A DNA stretch of 64,000 nucleotides from Clostridiales bacterium (GCA_022786965.1 JALFXH010000113.1:1-64000); one strand, 5' to 3'; shown: positions 23,688-32,991, numbered from the stretch's first letter. Notes: generated from the sequence alone by a model not told the origin. Numbers and translations are program-made.

Positions 23688-25430
23688 ATGGCATTTGACG
23701 CGTATTTTCTAACTGCCGTACTGGAAGAGGTGCGGCAAAGCTGTATCGGCGCCCGGGTGGACAAGATTCACCAGCCCAGCCGGGACACATTGATTTTGCA
23801 CCTGCGGGGCCGGGAAAGCCGGGAGAAGCTGCTCTTCGCCGCCAATCCCACCGCCCCCCGGCTCCACCTCACCGCTGCCTCCCCGGAGAACCCGGCGGAG
23901 CCGCCCATGTTCTGTATGCTCCTGCGCAAGCACCTTTTGGGGGCAAAGCTGGCGGAAATCACCCAGCCCCCCATGGAGCGGGCGGCAACATTTACCTTTG
24001 ACTGTACCGACGAAATGGGCTTTCCGGTGCAGAAAAAGCTGGTAGCCGAGCTGATGGGCCGTACCTGCAACCTGTACCTGCTGGGCCCCGACGGGCGGAT
24101 TCTGGACTGCCTGAGAAGAATCGGTCTGGACGAAACCGCCCGCCGGCCTGCCCTGCCGGGGCTTAACTATCAGGAGCCGGAGCCGGTGAAAAAGGAAAAT
24201 CCCCTTACTTTTCAGAATTATGTAAACCTATTGACCGAGCCGGGGGCGGATATTCTGTCCGACCGGCTCATGGACACCTTGGGAGGCCTGTCCCCGCTGG
24301 TGTGCCGGGAGGCGGCGCTGTTTGCCGCCGGAAGCACGGACGCCAGAATCAGTTCATTGGACGTGGACAGCGCAGCGGACAAGCTGGGCCTTTTCTTCCA
24401 TGAACATCTGCACCACCCCAGGCCCTACGTCTACTGTCTGAGCGACGGCATCCCAAAACAGTTCGCCTTCTGCCCCATCCGGCAGTACGGCGGCTGTCAG
24501 GAGGCGGCATCCTTTGGTGCGCTTCTGGACAGCTTCTACACCCTCCGGGATCGCAAGGACGCCATGCGCCAGAAAAGTCAGGCGGTGCGCAAAACCGTGC
24601 AGAACCTTTGCACCCGGCTGACGCGAAAAATGGCTTTGCAGGGGAGGGAGCTGGAAGCCACCTATGATCGGGAGCGGCTGCGGCAGCTGGGGGATATTCT
24701 CACGGCGAACATCCACCGCATTACCAAGGGCCAGACCAAGATTCTCTGCGAGGACTTCTACGACGAGAACATGGCCCCGGTGGAAATCCCCTTAAGCCCC
24801 ATCCTCTCCCCCCAGCAGAACGCGGCAAAATTCTACAAGGACTACGCCCGGATGAAAAATGCCGAAAAAGAGCTGACCCACCAGCTGGAGCTGGGCGAGA
24901 CAGAGTTAAATTACCTCAAAAGCGTTCTGGACGAGCTGAACCGTGCCCAGACCGACGCGGAATTGGAGGAAATCAAGCAGGAATTGCAGGAGCAGGGCTA
25001 TCTGCGCCCGGAGGGAAACCGGAAAAGGCCCCGGCAGGGCAAACTCTCCCCCATGCGCTTTGTATCCACCGACGGCTACCCCATTTACGTTGGCAGGAAC
25101 AACCGGCAGAACGAGGAGCTGACCTTCCGGCTGGCCCGGAAGGACGACATCTGGTGCCACGCCAGCAAGGTTCACGGCTCCCACGTCATCATCTCCTGCG
25201 GCGGCACCACGCCCCCGGATGACACCATCACCCAGGCGGCCCAGCTTGCGGCCTACTATTCCGAAACCGGCGACGGTCAGAACGTACCGGTGGACGTAAC
25301 AGCGGTGAAGCAGGTGAAGAAGATTCCCGGGGGCAAGCCCGGTATGGTGATCTACCACACTTACAAAACCGTCATTGCCAATCCTTACCCCGACATTGTG
25401 GTAGACGAGCTGAACGCGGAAAGAAAATAG
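23688..25430 (+). CDS. rqcH: NFACT-family ribosome quality control protein
   Basis: 580 residues from the ATG at 23688. NFACT-N (residues 1-~200, ALDAYF-type start MAFDAYFLTAVLEEV) is followed by a coiled-coil region (~residues 350-440, AEKELTHQLELGETELNYL) and the NFACT-R domain (FVSTDGYPIYVGRNNRQNEE, then DDIWCHASKVHGSHVII). RqcH recruits tRNA-Ala to stalled 50S subunits and adds alanine tails that mark peptides for decay. Older annotations call it fibronectin-binding protein. It follows mrnC by one base, forming an RNA and translation quality operon. Confidence 0.92.
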   Translation: MAFDAYFLTAVLEEVRQSCIGARVDKIHQPSRDTLILHLRGRESREKLLFAANPTAPRLHLTAASPENPAEPPMFCMLLRKHLLGAKLAEITQPPMERAATFTFDCTDEMGFPVQKKLVAELMGRTCNLYLLGPDGRILDCLRRIGLDETARRPALPGLNYQEPEPVKKENPLTFQNYVNLLTEPGADILSDRLMDTLGGLSPLVCREAALFAAGSTDARISSLDVDSAADKLGLFFHEHLHHPRPYVYCLSDGIPKQFAFCPIRQYGGCQEAASFGALLDSFYTLRDRKDAMRQKSQAVRKTVQNLCTRLTRKMALQGRELEATYDRERLRQLGDILTANIHRITKGQTKILCEDFYDENMAPVEIPLSPILSPQQNAAKFYKDYARMKNAEKELTHQLELGETELNYLKSVLDELNRAQTDAELEEIKQELQEQGYLRPEGNRKRPRQGKLSPMRFVSTDGYPIYVGRNNRQNEELTFRLARKDDIWCHASKVHGSHVIISCGGTTPPDDTITQAAQLAAYYSETGDGQNVPVDVTAVKQVKKIPGGKPGMVIYHTYKTVIANPYPDIVVDELNAERK

Positions 25431-25496
25431 ACCGGCGCGGCACAGATCGGGAAGCACCCATTTGTCAATCGCGGTATCCCTGGATGATAATAAATT

Positions 25497-25540
25497 GTCC
25501 TTGCGAAGGAAGTGACCACGGCCACCTGCCTCGCAAGGAC
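25497..25540 (+). terminator. Terminator hairpin after rqcH
   Basis: GTCCTTGCGA (25497-25506) pairs with TCGCAAGGAC (25531-25540), with inner GTG/CAC pairs, followed by AGTTCTTTTATTTG. The rest of 25431-25681 shows nothing I can name. Confidence 0.65.
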
Positions 25541-25681
25541 AGTTCTTTTATTTGTACACTTTTCCGGATTTCCAATAACCGCGGTCTCACTGTCAGCGGC
25601 ATGACCTCAGAAAAACCGGTCCCCGCGTTGCACGCGGGATACAGCCGTTTTATCGGGAAATGATATTCTATGGTTCTTTCC

Positions 25682-26176
25682 CTATTTCGCGCAGTCGGCG
25701 CTGCCCTCGCTGTAGAGCATATCCAGACCATGGGCCACCGGGTCGATGACCGCCAGAATATTCTCCGCCGAGGCCTTTTTGCTGCCGGGGAGGTTGATGA
25801 TCAGGCTCCGGCCCCGGATGCCCGCCGCGCTGCGGGACAGGCACCCTTTTGGGGTGATTTTCATGGATTCCGCCCGCATGGCCTCCGGAATGCCCGGGGT
25901 CAGCCGCTCCACCACTTCCATGGTAGCTTCCGGGGTGATGTCCCGGGGTGAGAAGCCCGTGCCGCCGGTGGTCAGCAGCAGGGCAATTTTCAATTCATCG
26001 GCGCATTTGACAAGCTGCTCCTTGATCATGTCCGGCTCGTCGGGCACGATAGCGGTGTAGGTCACCGCAAAGCCCTTTTCTGTGAGAATTTTCACAAGAT
26101 TGGGGCCGCTGGTGTCCTCCCGCTCCCCCCGGTAGCCCTTGTCGCTGACCGTAATCACTGCCGCTGTGTAGCTCAT
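25682..26176 (-). CDS. mogA: Molybdopterin adenylyltransferase (MogA/MoaB family)
   Basis: 164 residues from the ATG at 26176, which overlaps the moaC stop (ATGA). Motifs: AAVITVSDKGYRGEREDTSG, the LLTTGGTGFSPRDITPEAT loop and RSLIINLPGSKKA. The enzyme adenylylates molybdopterin before metal insertion. It is the last gene of the moaA-moaC-mogA operon. MogA and MoaB are hard to separate by sequence. Confidence 0.88.
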   Translation of the reverse strand: MSYTAAVITVSDKGYRGEREDTSGPNLVKILTEKGFAVTYTAIVPDEPDMIKEQLVKCADELKIALLLTTGGTGFSPRDITPEATMEVVERLTPGIPEAMRAESMKITPKGCLSRSAAGIRGRSLIINLPGSKKASAENILAVIDPVAHGLDMLYSEGSADCAK

Positions 26177-26658
26177 ACTGTTTCCTCCCGTTTGTAATCT
26201 CCGTGGACGCCGCCGGTTTTGGAAACCAGCCGGATGTCCGTAATCACCATGTCCTTCTGCACCGCCTTGCACATATCGTACACCGTCAGGGCGGCGGTGG
26301 ACACGGCGGTGAGGGCCTCCATCTCTACGCCGGTGCGTCCATCGCAGGAGACGGTAGCCCGAATTTCCACGCTTTTCCGGGTTTCATCCAGGGATAATTC
26401 CAGATTGATGCCGTCCATCAGAATCGGATGGCACATAGGGATAATGTCCGGGGTGCGCTTGGCCCCCATGACCCCGGCAATCTGAGCAACCGTGAGCACG
26501 TCACCCTTTTTCATGCCGCCGCTTTTGATTAAGGAGAAGGTGTGCTCGCTGACCAGCACCCGCCCGGCGGCCACCGCCGTGCGCTGGGTGACGGGCTTTT
26601 CTCCCACGTCCACCATCTTTGCCCGGCCCTGATCGTTAAAATGGGTAAAATCCGACAT
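26173..26658 (-). CDS. moaC: Cyclic pyranopterin monophosphate synthase
   Basis: 161 residues. Conserved blocks MVDVGEKPVTQRTAVAAGRV, IPMCHPILMDGINLELSL and GVEMEALTAVSTAALTVYDM, then KTGGVHGDYKREE. It converts the MoaA product to cyclic pyranopterin monophosphate. Two bases after moaA and overlapping mogA, so all three steps are coupled. MoaD/MoaE and the metal-insertion enzyme are not in this window. Confidence 0.93.
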   Translation of the reverse strand: MSDFTHFNDQGRAKMVDVGEKPVTQRTAVAAGRVLVSEHTFSLIKSGGMKKGDVLTVAQIAGVMGAKRTPDIIPMCHPILMDGINLELSLDETRKSVEIRATVSCDGRTGVEMEALTAVSTAALTVYDMCKAVQKDMVITDIRLVSKTGGVHGDYKREETV

Positions 26659-26660
26659 GC

Positions 26661-27614
26661 TTAACCTCCGATCTGATTCATGTTCCGGCCCGCGCCGGAG
26701 TGGTGGGCGGCATCCAAACTACCGTGCCATTGGGGCTTGCCCCCAATGGCGCGCTCCAGCTGGGCCTTCATCCCCTCAAAATCCAATCCCTTCAGGGGAT
26801 ATTCGGCGCTGGAGTGCAGGCAGGGCTTCACCCTGCCGTCGGCGGTGAGCCGGATGCGGTTGCATTCCCCACAGAAGTGGGCGCTGACTGGGCTGATAAG
26901 ACCGATGTTCCCTTTGGCCCCCGGCAGGCGGTAGAGCTTGGCCACGCCGCCGTCCTTGGGCGCCGGCCGGGCATCGGGCAGGACGTCCAGCACCCGCGTA
27001 TAGGGGATATAGGTGTCGGCTCCGAATTCCGCGCTGTCGCACATGGGCATCATTTCGATGAAGCGCATATCCACGGGATACTGCCGGGTCAGCTCCGCCA
27101 GGGGCACAATCTCATCGTCATTGAAGCCGCCGATGAGCACGGCGTTGAGCTTGATTTTTTCGAAGCCCGCGTCCAGCGCGGCGTGAAAGCCCTTCCAAAA
27201 GTCATCCAGGCTGCCGCATCTGGTAATATAGGCGTACTTTTCCGGGTTCAGTGTGTCAATGCTCAGGTTCAGCCGGCGTACCCCCGCTTCCTTCAGGGGC
27301 TTTGCCAGCTGGGGAAGCAGAATGCCGTTGGTGGTCAGGCACACCTCCCGGATTCCCGGCACCGCCGCGGCCCGGCGGCAGATGGACAGGATATTTTTCT
27401 TCACCAGCGGCTCCCCGCCGGTGACCCGGAGCTTGGTGATGCCCAGGGCAGCGGCAGCCTCCACCGCCAGAATCATCTCGTCCTCGGTGAGCATATCGGC
27501 GTGATTCTTCTTGCACACGCCCTCCTCCGGCATACAGTACCGGCAGCGCAGGTTGCAAAGCTCCGTGACGGAGATGCGCAGGTAGGTGACATTTCGTCCA
27601 AACTGATCGATCAT
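26661..27614 (-). CDS. moaA: GTP 3',8-cyclase
   Basis: 317 residues. Radical-SAM cluster motif CNLRCRYCMPEEG (residues ~20-32), glycine-rich RVTGGEPLV, and the second [4Fe-4S] site FCGECNRIRLTADGRVKPC near the C-terminus. It starts molybdenum cofactor synthesis from GTP. The C-terminus ends NMNQIGG, near the essential GG of the family. No molybdenum-cofactor riboswitch was recognised upstream; the upstream 390 bases are largely repeats. Confidence 0.93.
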   Translation of the reverse strand: MIDQFGRNVTYLRISVTELCNLRCRYCMPEEGVCKKNHADMLTEDEMILAVEAAAALGITKLRVTGGEPLVKKNILSICRRAAAVPGIREVCLTTNGILLPQLAKPLKEAGVRRLNLSIDTLNPEKYAYITRCGSLDDFWKGFHAALDAGFEKIKLNAVLIGGFNDDEIVPLAELTRQYPVDMRFIEMMPMCDSAEFGADTYIPYTRVLDVLPDARPAPKDGGVAKLYRLPGAKGNIGLISPVSAHFCGECNRIRLTADGRVKPCLHSSAEYPLKGLDFEGMKAQLERAIGGKPQWHGSLDAAHHSGAGRNMNQIGG

Positions 27615-27660
27615 GGATAGTTCCTCATGGTTTCCCAGACGGCGGGCCGTCCGTATTTGC

Positions 27661-27738
27661 GGCCCGCAAGGCGGGCGGCTAATGCGTTACGAACGCTGGC
27701 AATAGTCATTACACCATTGGGTATGCTCGGTATTGCTC
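27661..27738 (-). repeat. Family T repeat, reverse orientation
   Basis: Read on the minus strand: ATACCGAGCATACCCAATGG, TGTAATGAC, GTAACGCATTAG, then the hairpin CCGCCCGCCTTGCGGGC. Part of a 389-base gene-free stretch (27615-28003) that is almost all repeats. Confidence 0.65.
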
Positions 27739-27781
27739 TCTTGTCAGATAAATTGTGCTTTATCTGACTAAGAACTGCCAC

Positions 27782-27858
27782 TGTAGGGCGGGGGCTTGCC
27801 CCCGCCGCCGTTACCCATAGCGGCTTCGCCGATGGCGGGGGCAAGCCCCCGCCCTACA
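27782..27858. repeat. Family R double palindrome
   Basis: Two arms, TGTAGGGCGGGGGCTTGCC at 27782-27800 and its reverse complement at the far end, each itself palindromic (GGGGGCTTGCCCCC), around a CGGCTTCGCCG core. A BIME-like pair of REP units. Confidence 0.75.
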
Positions 27859-27960
27859 ATGTAACGCAGATATATTCTTCTTTTACCGTTATTGATGATT
27901 ATACTTCATTTTTCCCCATTTCTCAAGCCCCGGGGCAAAAAGAATCCGGCCCACGCCGAA

Positions 27961-27986
27961 GGGCGGGTCAGCGACCCGCCCCTACA
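27961..27986. repeat. Family R palindrome
   Basis: GGGCGGGTCAGCGACCCGCC followed by CCTAC, a single REP unit 17 bases past the end of the surface protein gene. Confidence 0.6.
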
Positions 27987-28003
27987 GGAAATGGGATTGC
28001 GAA

Positions 28004-30304
28004 TTACTTTTGGAACCGTTTGCGCAGGAACGGGAAGCCCGCCACGCCGCAGAGGCTCACCAGCACAAGGCCGAGACCGATGATCAGGCCGCCGCTCTTT
28101 TTCGGCGTTTCCACCGGCTCCGTGGGGGCGGTGGTCTCCGGCTCCGTTTCCGGCTGGGTGGTCTCCGGGGTGGTCTCCACGGTGGTTTCCACGGTGGCTT
28201 CCGTGGTTTCCTCGGTGGTTTCCACAGGCTCTCCCACCTGGAACACCATGTGCTCTGTCAGATCCAGCAGCGTCGTGGTCAGGTAGCCGTCCGCTACGGC
28301 AGTCTCCCGGGCCTCGGAAAGGCTTTCGCTTTGCAGAGCATAGACCCTGTTCTCCATCTCTTCCGTGCCGGGCAGCACGATGAAGGGGATTTTCAGGGTG
28401 ACGGTGCCCTTTTGGAGGTCCTCGATGGTCTCCGAATCGCTGGTAGCCGTGACCAGGAAGGCAAGGTCCGCGCTGTCCCCCGGGAACTGGGACAGGTGAC
28501 TCTGAATGGACGCCTGACCCACGGTGGTCAGGGTCTTGTGATTCAGGGACTTGTAGTGCAGCAGCACCGTGGTGCCTTTGGCCTGCTGGGCCAGGGATTT
28601 GAGAGCGGCGGCGTCCAGGGTCAGCTCGGCATCCTTGGTTTTCACCAGCACGCTGTAGCCCTTCTCCGCGGCCTCCGCCATGGAAGCCACCGGCAGGCTG
28701 ATGGGCTTTTTGCCGGCCTGGGTACAGTCCAGGGTTACAAGGTTATCCTTGACGTAGCGCATACCGTTGGCAAAGCCCGCCGGGGTGACCAGATAGTAGT
28801 CCTGATAGGTGTACTTGTAGCTGCGGCTGGTGGTTTTTGTGGTGGTTTTGGTGACGGCTTTGGTGGTGGTTTTGGTGACGGTTGTGGTTACTTCTTTTAC
28901 GTTGTATGTACCATCTCCATTGGGCGTTTTCAGCGTAAAGGTTAGATACCCATCGCTGCTCATAGACGAAGGCACCGTTTTGTTGTTAAACGCTGCTTCT
29001 GCCGCTTTAAATGTACATTTCACAGTTGCCCTACTCAGATGCTCTGCCTGAGATTTGCTGATAACAACCATTCCATCTTTGAGTGTAGGAGCATTATCCT
29101 CAACTATAACATACTTTCCATTGTCGTTAACAAAGATTTTGTAATAATTATCACTGTTATACTTCGCAAGTCTTTCTCCCACAATTTGCTCGCCTTCATG
29201 AGCAGCATACGCAGTTGTAAAAGTCGCATTGGGAATAAAATAGATTTTCCAGCCTGCGTTGCTTAAAGATCGTATTCCCGGATCTGCGTACTGGATTTCT
29301 GTGTATTTTTTGTTATAAGTGTCCGTATAATTCGATACAGTAGCATCCAGTGTAAGCCATACCTCCTCTGGTGTCGCCGCTGTTGCCACGTTCCAGTAAC
29401 CAAGAATGCTATGCGTATTGCTGCGAAGCGCGGCCTTGATGGTACTACCAGAGAATGTATTCCCATTCAGGTAGATTGTGGGCACATACTGCCCCGAGTT
29501 TTTGATCATCTGAAAATCATAACCAGCACCGGAAAACACACAGTTGTAAATTGCTACATCGTCATAACCATTTTTTTTAACTTCAATGGATACATCCCTG
29601 CCATCTGTTCTCTGAAAGCGGATTCCATCAATGCTGACTCTACCACCGTTGATTACCAGCCCCTTTTTGAAAGTATTCTTATTTCCTTTCAGTGTAAGCG
29701 TAACGCCATCCATATCCGAACCAACTGTAATGGCGTCCGCATACTCGGCAGACTCGGGAAGTTGTAGGATAATATCACCACCGGCATAGCTCGGATTAAG
29801 CCGTAGCTGATACGCGATGAGCGCTTCCTTATCGGATAATAAGCTGTTCAGGACGGAAGCACTCGTAAGTGACTGACACTCGCCTTCGTGGCCGCCGAAG
29901 AGGATACACCCCGCTGTTTTGGAGCACAGTGCGTCACACAAACCTTCGTGCCCGTTGGCCTTGGTGCAATTCTTCGTTATCGTGCAGGGCGGCGTGCATT
30001 CGCCTTCGTGGCCGCCATACTGGGTGCAGCCCTCTGTGTTGGTACACAGGGCGTCACACAAGCCCTCATGTCCATCTGCTTTGGTACAGCCGCCAGTGCG
30101 CTTACAGGGCACAGTGCACTCTCCGGTGTGACCGCCATACTGGGTACAGCCCTCCGTTTTGCTGCACAGCGCATTACACAAACCGTCGTGTCCGTCCGCA
30201 AGCGTACACCCTTCTGTCTTTGTACAAGTTTCCTCCGCCGCCACGGGCAGCGCCAGGCCCCACAGCAGGCACGCCAGCATCCATATCGAAAGAATTTTTT
30301 TCAT
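28004..30304 (-). CDS. Surface protein: signal peptide, Cys/His repeats, beta-helix-like body, C-terminal anchor
   Basis: 766 residues from the ATG at 30304. A signal peptide (KKILSIWMLACLLWGLALPV) leads into six ~20-residue repeats (residues ~26-150) with spacing C-x5-C-x9-C and a conserved GH, alternating ADGHEGLCDAL and QYGGHEGEC types. Residues ~165-300 (repeated short strands, e.g. GVTLTLKGNKNTFKKGLVIN) look like a right-handed beta-helix. A Thr/Lys-rich stretch near 470-490 and a Thr/Glu/Pro-rich linker precede a C-terminal membrane segment (GLIIGLGLVLVSLCGVAGF) and RKR tail. No LPxTG motif is seen. DNA for residues ~150-450 is markedly more AT-rich than both ends. Function unknown, possibly surface binding. 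Confidence 0.72.
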   Translation of the reverse strand: MKKILSIWMLACLLWGLALPVAAEETCTKTEGCTLADGHDGLCNALCSKTEGCTQYGGHTGECTVPCKRTGGCTKADGHEGLCDALCTNTEGCTQYGGHEGECTPPCTITKNCTKANGHEGLCDALCSKTAGCILFGGHEGECQSLTSASVLNSLLSDKEALIAYQLRLNPSYAGGDIILQLPESAEYADAITVGSDMDGVTLTLKGNKNTFKKGLVINGGRVSIDGIRFQRTDGRDVSIEVKKNGYDDVAIYNCVFSGAGYDFQMIKNSGQYVPTIYLNGNTFSGSTIKAALRSNTHSILGYWNVATAATPEEVWLTLDATVSNYTDTYNKKYTEIQYADPGIRSLSNAGWKIYFIPNATFTTAYAAHEGEQIVGERLAKYNSDNYYKIFVNDNGKYVIVEDNAPTLKDGMVVISKSQAEHLSRATVKCTFKAAEAAFNNKTVPSSMSSDGYLTFTLKTPNGDGTYNVKEVTTTVTKTTTKAVTKTTTKTTSRSYKYTYQDYYLVTPAGFANGMRYVKDNLVTLDCTQAGKKPISLPVASMAEAAEKGYSVLVKTKDAELTLDAAALKSLAQQAKGTTVLLHYKSLNHKTLTTVGQASIQSHLSQFPGDSADLAFLVTATSDSETIEDLQKGTVTLKIPFIVLPGTEEMENRVYALQSESLSEARETAVADGYLTTTLLDLTEHMVFQVGEPVETTEETTEATVETTVETTPETTQPETEPETTAPTEPVETPKKSGGLIIGLGLVLVSLCGVAGFPFLRKRFQK

Positions 30305-30553
30305 AAATTTCAATCCTTTCCCCATTATGTCCCCATTATACCAGCTTTCCCCAGGAATGCAAGAGACCAGCCGAGATTCCGGGGGAATTGTTCCTCCGGC
30401 TGACCGCGTTCGCCTCGCTGACTCCCGGAAACCGTCCCCCGGAGGGAGGATAGATCCCTCCGGCAGGGGCGTGTCCCCGGCGGGCGGGCAGGCAATTGTG
30501 CTTTTTGCATAAAAATCCGGTACAAATTTCCCTGATTAAGTTATAAATAACGA
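30305..30553. other. Gene-free, GC-rich stretch with strong folding potential
   Basis: Between the surface protein and the liv promoter. Bases ~30375-30480 hold nested complementary blocks (TTCCGGGGG with TCCCGGAA; GGAGGGA with TCCCTCC; AGCCG with CGGCT). No open frame, promoter or known RNA family was recognised. It could be a structured RNA, a decayed gene or a repeat. Confidence 0.35.
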
Positions 30554-30582
30554 TTGAAATTTAAATTTCCATTCGGTATAAT
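30554..30582 (+). promoter_or_regulatory. Promoter of the liv operon
   Basis: TTGAAA at 30554-30559, 17-base spacer, TATAAT at 30577-30582, in an AT-rich patch about 65 bases before the binding-protein start. Confidence 0.75.
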
Positions 30583-30646
30583 GTCTCCCATAAAGACAGT
30601 TGTCCATATTGCGTGGATATTTGTCTGATGATGGGAGGAAATGAAA

Positions 30647-31828
30647 ATGAAAAAACTCACAGCGTTACTTCTGGTACTGTGCATGGTTCTGTCCCTGTGC
30701 GCCTGCGGCGGCAGCGGCAGCAAGTCTTCCGGCGAAAAGGTCGTGAAGATCGGCGTGTTTGAGCCCTCTTCCGGCGACTCCGCTTCCGGCGGCAAGAAGG
30801 AAATCCTGGGTATGCAGTACGCCAATTCTCAAGAGCCCACCGTCACCCTGGGCGGCGAGACCTACAAGGTTGAGCTGGTCTACGGCGACAACGGCTCCTC
30901 CACTGACAAGGCTCCCTCCGCTGCCTCTTCTCTGGTCAGCGCCGGCGTGTCCATCGTCCTCGGCTCCTACGGCTCCGGCGTCTCCATGGCCGGCGGCCCC
31001 AAGTTTGAAGAGGCCGGCATCCCCGCCGTGGGCGTGACCTGCACCAACCCCAACGTCACCGCCGGCAACAGCTACTACTTCCGTATCTGCTTCCTGGATA
31101 ACTTCCAGGCTGACGTTCTGGCCAACTTTGGCATGGATAAGTTCGGCGCCAAGACCGCTTACTGCCTGGGCGAGAGCGGCAACGAGTACGACCAGGGCCT
31201 GATCGCCTTCTTCAAGCAGGTCTTTGAGGCCGCTGGCGGCAAGGTCATCACCGACTCCTTCCCCACCGGCAACTCCGACTTTAACTCCTACCTGAACAAG
31301 GCCAAGAGCGAGGGCGCCGACGTCATCTTCACCCCCGTGTCCATCGCCTACGCCGTTCAGATTCTGAAGCAGGCCGATTCTCTGGGCATCGAGGCCCCCT
31401 TCCTGGGCTCCGACACCCTGGACGACAACATGGTTCTGGAAGCTCTGAAGGGCACCAGCCTGAAGGTCTATGTCTCCACCTTCTATCAGGAGGGCGGCTC
31501 CCCCGAGTTCGATAAGGGCATCAAGGATTACATCAACGGCAGCTCCGAGGCTCTGGCAGCCAACGGCGGCAACGACACCATCTCCGCCGTCACCGCCATG
31601 GGCTATGACGCTTACTTCGTGGCTCTGGAGGCTATGAAGAAGGCCGACAGCCCCGACAAGGCCGCTCTGATGCAGATTCTGCCCTCCGTCACCTACACCG
31701 GCGTTTCCGGCGCCATCGCCTTTGACGAGGTTGGCGACGCCGTCCGTGACACCGCCTACATCAAGACCGCTGACACCGCCACCGGCACCTGGGTGCTGGA
31801 GACCGTGCAGACCGGTTCTCCCAGCTGA
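30647..31828 (+). CDS. ABC transporter substrate-binding lipoprotein (LivJ/LivK-like)
   Basis: 393 residues from the ATG at 30647, eight bases after GGAGG. Lipoprotein signal KKLTALLLVLCMVLSLCACG with lipobox LCAC. The periplasmic-binding type I fold is shown by VVKIGVFEPSSGDSASGG, TVTLGGETYKVELVYGDNGS and VLGSYGSGVSMA. It captures the ligand outside for the LivHMGF complex. Codon use is strongly biased to C-ending codons, suggesting high expression. Branched-chain amino acids are the usual ligand, but the family also takes other amino acids and amides. A 244-base repeat-filled gap separates it from livH. Confidence 0.88.
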   Translation: MKKLTALLLVLCMVLSLCACGGSGSKSSGEKVVKIGVFEPSSGDSASGGKKEILGMQYANSQEPTVTLGGETYKVELVYGDNGSSTDKAPSAASSLVSAGVSIVLGSYGSGVSMAGGPKFEEAGIPAVGVTCTNPNVTAGNSYYFRICFLDNFQADVLANFGMDKFGAKTAYCLGESGNEYDQGLIAFFKQVFEAAGGKVITDSFPTGNSDFNSYLNKAKSEGADVIFTPVSIAYAVQILKQADSLGIEAPFLGSDTLDDNMVLEALKGTSLKVYVSTFYQEGGSPEFDKGIKDYINGSSEALAANGGNDTISAVTAMGYDAYFVALEAMKKADSPDKAALMQILPSVTYTGVSGAIAFDEVGDAVRDTAYIKTADTATGTWVLETVQTGSPS

Positions 31829-31908
31829 TGATTTCGCCGCAATTGACTGTTTCTGGCGGGGGCCCAATCGCCCCCGCCAACAGTCGTATTTTCAGATTTG
31901 CAATTCCC

Positions 31909-31935
31909 GTAGGGGACGGCCTCCCGGACGTCCCG
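31909..31935. repeat. Family R palindrome
   Basis: GTAGGGGACGGCCTCCCGGA followed by CGTCCCG, a REP-type unit downstream of the binding protein. It pairs in type with the unit at 32022-32052. Confidence 0.65.
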
Positions 31936-31950
31936 TTTGGTATCATGGAA

Positions 31951-32052
31951 CGATACTGAGCAACTCCCAACAGCGTAACGAATTCAGGTATGTTGGTTAC
32001 GCATTGGCCGCGGCCCTGCCGCCGGGGCGTCGAGGACGCCGCCCCCTACGAT
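31951..32052. repeat. Family T repeat joined to a family R palindrome
   Basis: CGATACTGAGCAACTCCCAA and CAGCGTAACGA, then GGTTACGCATTGGCC (T type), followed by GGGGCGTCGAGGACGCCGCC and CCCTACG (R type). The two families are adjacent here, as they are near 57.5 kb. Confidence 0.65.
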
Positions 32053-32072
32053 AAACAGACAGGAGGTTCCCC

Positions 32073-32978
32073 ATGGAACAACTGCTATCCACGGAATACA
32101 TTGTATCCATCCTGCTCAGCGGCATCTCCCTGGGCGGTCAGCTGGCCCTGATCGCCATCGGCTATACCATGGTTTATGGCATCCTGCGCCTGATCAACTT
32201 CGCCCACGGCGATGTGTTCATGGTGGCGGGACTTTTGGGTATCTACATCTCCGCAGCCCTGCCCATGTATGTCGCCATCCCCATCGTGATCGCGCTGACC
32301 GTCGGGCTGGGCTTCTTCATTGAGCGGGCGGCCTACAAGCCCCTGCGCAGCGCGCCGAGAATGTCCGTCATGATCTCCGCCATCGGCGTCAGCTACCTGC
32401 TGCAAAATACCGCGACTTACGTCACCGGCGGCCAGCCCATGACCTACCCCACTATCGATTTTCTGACCAAGACTATCAATATCTGCGGCGCATCCACCAA
32501 GCTGGTGGTCATTATCACCCCCGTGCTGGTGCTGGTGCTGATTTTGCTGCTCACCACCCTCATTAACCACACCAAGATCGGCATGGCCATGCGGGCAGTG
32601 TCCAAGGATTTTGAGACCAGCCGCCTGATGGGCATCAAGATCAACAACGTCATTTCCATGACCTTTGTCATCGGTTCCGCTCTGGCGGTGGTGGGCTCTA
32701 TCCTGTACTTCACCACCTACCCCGCCATCACCCCTACCGCCGGCGCCATGCCGGGCCTTAAATCCTTCGTGGCGGCGGTGTTCGGCGGCATCGGCTCCAT
32801 CCCCGGCGCGGTGATCGGCGCGTTTATCATCGGCATCTGCGAGACCATCATCAAGGGTCTGCCCTCCTCGTGGAACGTGTCCGTGTTCTCCGATGCCTTT
32901 ACCTTCGCCCTGCTGATTGTGATTCTCACCTGCAAGCCCACGGGCCTGTTCGGCGAGAAGGCCACCGATAAGGTCTGA
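32073..32978 (+). CDS. livH: ABC transporter permease, LivH type
   Basis: 301 residues with about eight hydrophobic helices. Family blocks: SGISLGGQLALIAIGYTMVY, GILRLINFAHGDVFMVAGL and GLKSFVAAVFGGIGSIPGAV. It forms half of the membrane channel with LivM. AGGAGGTTCCCC precedes the ATG; the REP/T repeats end 20 bases upstream. livM starts 13 bases after its stop. Confidence 0.92.
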   Translation: MEQLLSTEYIVSILLSGISLGGQLALIAIGYTMVYGILRLINFAHGDVFMVAGLLGIYISAALPMYVAIPIVIALTVGLGFFIERAAYKPLRSAPRMSVMISAIGVSYLLQNTATYVTGGQPMTYPTIDFLTKTINICGASTKLVVIITPVLVLVLILLLTTLINHTKIGMAMRAVSKDFETSRLMGIKINNVISMTFVIGSALAVVGSILYFTTYPAITPTAGAMPGLKSFVAAVFGGIGSIPGAVIGAFIIGICETIIKGLPSSWNVSVFSDAFTFALLIVILTCKPTGLFGEKATDKV

Positions 32979-32991
32979 GGAGGTGGACGAA

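Noticed and set aside
27782..27858. Family R palindromes as ordinary terminators or a CRISPR-like array
   Set aside because: They lack T-runs, occur upstream as well as downstream of genes, share a common core and show no regular spacer length.
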